Source of the DNA: Nitrososphaerota archaeon
GTDB lineage: Archaea > Thermoproteota > EX4484-205 > JAAOZO01
DNA length: 6,971 nucleotides
Assembly: GCA_011605715.1 (NCBI GenBank)
Contig: JAAOZO010000038.1
Span: forward strand, 1 to 6,971
Reading direction: 5' to 3'
The notes beneath the pieces were generated by a model. That model did no database searches and was not told the origin of the DNA. It worked only from the letters and a program-made list of their open reading frames with translations. Below, piece after piece: positions 5,933 to 6,971 of this stretch (position 1 is its first letter; the number at the start of each line of letters is the position of its first letter). The position numbers were made by a program, and so were the translations under genes.

Positions 5933-6176
5933 TACGAATAAGCTCACCTATCTCTTGCATCTTTACTTCTGGCATTATTGTTCTGGCAATTTCTTCAGAT
6001 AAAGGTTTCGGTAAGCCCTGGTCGCTCAGTATTTTTAGTATTTTACTCTTCATCCTGTTGTTTTTATACTTTATGTAGTAAAAATTTATAAGAAACCACA
6101 CAAAAAAAGGTGCTATGCTAACTACAGTAAGGAGTATCTCAAAAGCAATAGAAACCTTCTGTAGTGTTTTTCTCAT
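5898..6176 (-). CDS. Small single-span membrane protein, function unknown
   Basis: A 92-residue protein with one strong hydrophobic segment at about residues 9-35, flanked by basic residues on both sides (RK at 2-3; KYKNNR at 36-41), so it is a probable membrane anchor. The remaining 50 residues are hydrophilic and helical, with a helix-loop-helix look: ILKILSDQGLPKPLSEEIAR followed by a second helix containing EIGELI. The orientation is uncertain. I know no named family. It is the middle gene of the minus-strand cluster, separated from the upstream gene by 26 bases and overlapping the winged-helix gene by 35. No strong ribosome binding site precedes the ATG at 6176, so translation may depend on coupling to the upstream frame. 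An internal Met at residue 42 would give a soluble form with no obvious start signals. Confidence 0.7.
   Translation of the reverse strand: MRKTLQKVSIAFEILLTVVSIAPFFVWFLINFYYIKYKNNRMKSKILKILSDQGLPKPLSEEIARTIMPEVKMQEIGELIRNGRYFSRRQDK
5943..5949 (-). promoter_or_regulatory. Ribosome binding site of the winged-helix gene
   Basis: AGGTGAG on the minus strand lies within the upstream gene, 10-11 bases before the ATG at 5932. It contains the alternative GTG start at 5947, so using that GTG would leave no binding site. The spacing is longer than ideal, so the start is probable rather than certain. Confidence 0.5.
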
Positions 6177-6202
6177 GTTCTTTCTAAGTAGTACTCAGCC
6201 AT

Positions 6203-6550
6203 TTATTCTGAACTTTCATAAGTTTTTGGCCTTCGAGTCTGACTTGCTAGAAGCTTAAAGATATCACTTGGACTAAGAAACTGACTTTTTACAAGGTCAA
6301 TTGCGTCTTCTTCCTTTATACCTGCAACAACAAGCTCCTTATAAAATGCGGCTATTGCTTTTGCTTTTTCTTTTGCTTGTTCTTCAGTCATAGTTGTAGT
6401 CATAAGTTCTTTAAGAGGGCCAACAATGTCTTTTAATAGACCAGGCACTTCTTCTCTTACAGTTTTTAGAACTTCTTTTAGTTCTTTTATTTCAGCTTCT
6501 TCTGTCTCGTGTTCTTTACAACATTTTTCTTCTTCTGTCATCTTCTTCAC
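6203..6550 (-). CDS. Small charged helical protein, function unknown
   Basis: A 115-residue, strongly charged, mainly helical protein without a membrane segment. The N-terminus (1-34) is rich in Glu and Lys and carries a Cys-Cys-x-x-His cluster (10, 11, 14). An amphipathic stretch VPGLLKDIVGPLKELM follows (about 35-50). The C-terminal half has an Ala-rich helix then FYKELVVAGIKEEDAIDLVK, a helix-turn-helix-like pattern that I associate, from memory only, with small uncharacterised archaeal proteins. No function is assigned. It is first in the three-gene cluster. The GTG at 6550 and an in-frame ATG at 6541 are both possible: the GTG would be nearly leaderless relative to the TATA box, whereas the ATG follows a weak GAGTGA. 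The two products differ by three residues. Confidence 0.78.
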   Translation of the reverse strand: MKKMTEEEKCCKEHETEEAEIKELKEVLKTVREEVPGLLKDIVGPLKELMTTTMTEEQAKEKAKAIAAFYKELVVAGIKEEDAIDLVKSQFLSPSDIFKLLASQTRRPKTYESSE

Positions 6551-6573
6551 TCAAAGTTTTCCCCTTCAGGTAT

Positions 6574-6587
6574 GCTTATAAAACTTG
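6574..6587 (-). promoter_or_regulatory. BRE/TATA promoter of the three-gene cluster
   Basis: On the minus strand CAAGTTTTATAAGC places a good TATA box (TTTTATAA, 6576-6583) about 29 bases before the GTG at 6550. The predicted transcription start is near 6554, leaving a leader of a few bases. No other convincing promoter is visible inside the cluster, so the three genes are probably one transcript. Confidence 0.55.
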
Positions 6588-6693
6588 TGTAACTTTTTAC
6601 TCAACTTCTAACTCATTTTAAGGAGAATGCTAACTTCACAACAGTCATTGCGTGCTATTAAGCCTTTATTCTACAGTTGCTAGATGCCGCATA

Positions 6694-6707
6694 AAAAGGT
6701 TTAAAAA
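6694..6707 (+). promoter_or_regulatory. BRE/TATA promoter of the right-edge membrane-protein gene
   Basis: AAAAAGGTTTAAAA joins a purine-rich BRE with an A/T box centred about 29 bases before the ATG at 6732, predicting a leaderless mRNA. GGTTT-AAA-AAACC (6698-6710) is a short inverted repeat over the box, which could be an operator or simply base composition. Confidence 0.55.
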
Positions 6708-6731
6708 ACCATTAACAGCAAATAGCTTCTG

Positions 6732-6971
6732 ATGAAAAAGGCAAATTTAAAATTCTATGGGTTGCTCATAGCCATAACGATTATAGTTATGGCGCTATTC
6801 TATTATAAGCAGTCCATAGTAAACCTCATCCCCAGTCTACCAATTTCCTTTCAAGTTGATAGGGGCATTATTTACCAAATCATACTAACTGCTGCAATAT
6901 TTTACGTTGTCTACTTGATTATTTCGCATCTTATTTCATCTGCAGTAATAAAAGCAGGCGGCAAACAAGGA
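6732..6971 (+). CDS. Membrane protein, N-terminal part (3' truncated by window)
   Basis: An ATG opens a frame of 80 codons that is still open at the window end. Two hydrophobic segments are seen: about 8-25 (LKFYGLLIAITIIVMALFYY region) and about 46-72, separated by a mixed loop with Asp43-Arg44. After the second span come basic and Gly-rich residues ending in AGGKQG. This layout, two spans followed by a short Lys/Gly-rich turn, resembles the start of archaeal small-conductance mechanosensitive (MscS-like) channels, where a pore helix would follow, but the diagnostic pore and beta domains lie outside the window, so this is only a suggestion. A TATA box 29 bases upstream and no ribosome binding site suggest leaderless translation. 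A hairpin lies within codons 13-22. It is divergent from the three-gene cluster. Confidence 0.65.
   Translation, partial: MKKANLKFYGLLIAITIIVMALFYYKQSIVNLIPSLPISFQVDRGIIYQIILTAAIFYVVYLIISHLISSAVIKAGGKQG
6771..6793 (+). repeat. Perfect 8-bp inverted repeat (hairpin) in the 5' coding region
   Basis: GCCATAAC (6771-6778) and GTTATGGC (6786-6793) are exact inverted copies around a 7-base loop, about 40 bases into the membrane-protein gene. Allowing a two-base bulge, the stem extends outward with ATAGC/GCTAT. It is encoded within an Ile/Val-rich membrane segment. Confidence 0.6.

Larger units (their letters stand above)
6551..6731. other. 181-base divergent intergenic region
   Basis: This region holds the promoters of the minus-strand cluster and of the plus-strand membrane-protein gene. 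No RNA gene is recognisable between them. A plus-strand AAGGAGA at 6620-6626 directly abuts an ATG that opens an 18-codon frame; this is not supported as a gene. Confidence 0.5.

Noticed and set aside
5718..6002. Plus-strand 94-codon frame across the winged-helix and membrane genes
   Set aside because: It is Ser/Phe-rich, as expected from the complement of a Lys/Glu-rich coiled coil; the minus-strand frames have recognisable domain structure.
6620..6683. AAGGAGA followed directly by an 18-codon plus-strand frame
   Set aside because: The spacing between the binding-site-like sequence and the ATG is zero, too short to work, and the peptide has no recognisable feature.
1..6971. tRNA, C/D-box RNA, CRISPR or mobile-element signatures
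   Set aside because: Scanning by eye found no T-arm GGTTC context with matching acceptor stem, no paired C and D boxes, no regularly spaced repeats and no transposase or integrase motifs. This is a visual scan, so a covariance-model search would be firmer.

Overview
The window looks like AT-rich archaeal chromosomal DNA, most likely from a thermophilic Thermoproteota-type organism. The evidence is a multi-subunit 2-oxoacid:ferredoxin oxidoreductase of the archaeal type, purine-rich BRE plus TATA elements about 27-33 bases upstream of first-gene start codons, and leaderless or nearly leaderless first genes. Downstream operon genes instead carry strong GGTGA-type ribosome binding sites. I cannot place it to genus from sequence alone.

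Left part (1-3216). The 3' end of an unidentified plus-strand gene (3-164) converges with a three-gene minus-strand operon transcribed from about 3225 down to 182. The order is a fused gamma-delta subunit (porDG), then alpha (porA), then beta (porB) of pyruvate:ferredoxin oxidoreductase. Together they can make the complete enzyme: 2-oxoacid + CoA + oxidised ferredoxin to acyl-CoA + CO2 + reduced ferredoxin. The starts I prefer for porA and porB lie downstream of the longest reading frames, because each follows a clear ribosome binding site.

Middle part (3217-5521). A 174-base spacer holds the operon promoter. Next is a small multi-pass membrane protein on the minus strand (3391-3789). A 101-base divergent promoter region separates it from a plus-strand pair: a DHH/DHHA1 phosphoesterase (3891-4904) and, 37 bases downstream, a cysteine-based dual-specificity-type phosphatase (4942-5433). 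The phosphatase has an unusual Ala after the P-loop Arg.

Right part (5522-6971). A compact minus-strand cluster of three small genes encodes a charged helical protein (6203-6550), a single-span membrane protein (5898-6176) and a coiled-coil plus winged-helix protein (5522-5932). I cannot assign functions to the first two. A 181-base divergent promoter region separates this cluster from the N-terminal part of a plus-strand membrane protein (6732 to the window end), which carries a strong hairpin near its 5' end.

I see no tRNA, rRNA, CRISPR array, transposase, integrase or other mobile-element signature. The best candidate for something undescribed is the three-gene cluster at 5522-6550; the phosphoesterase/phosphatase pair is second.
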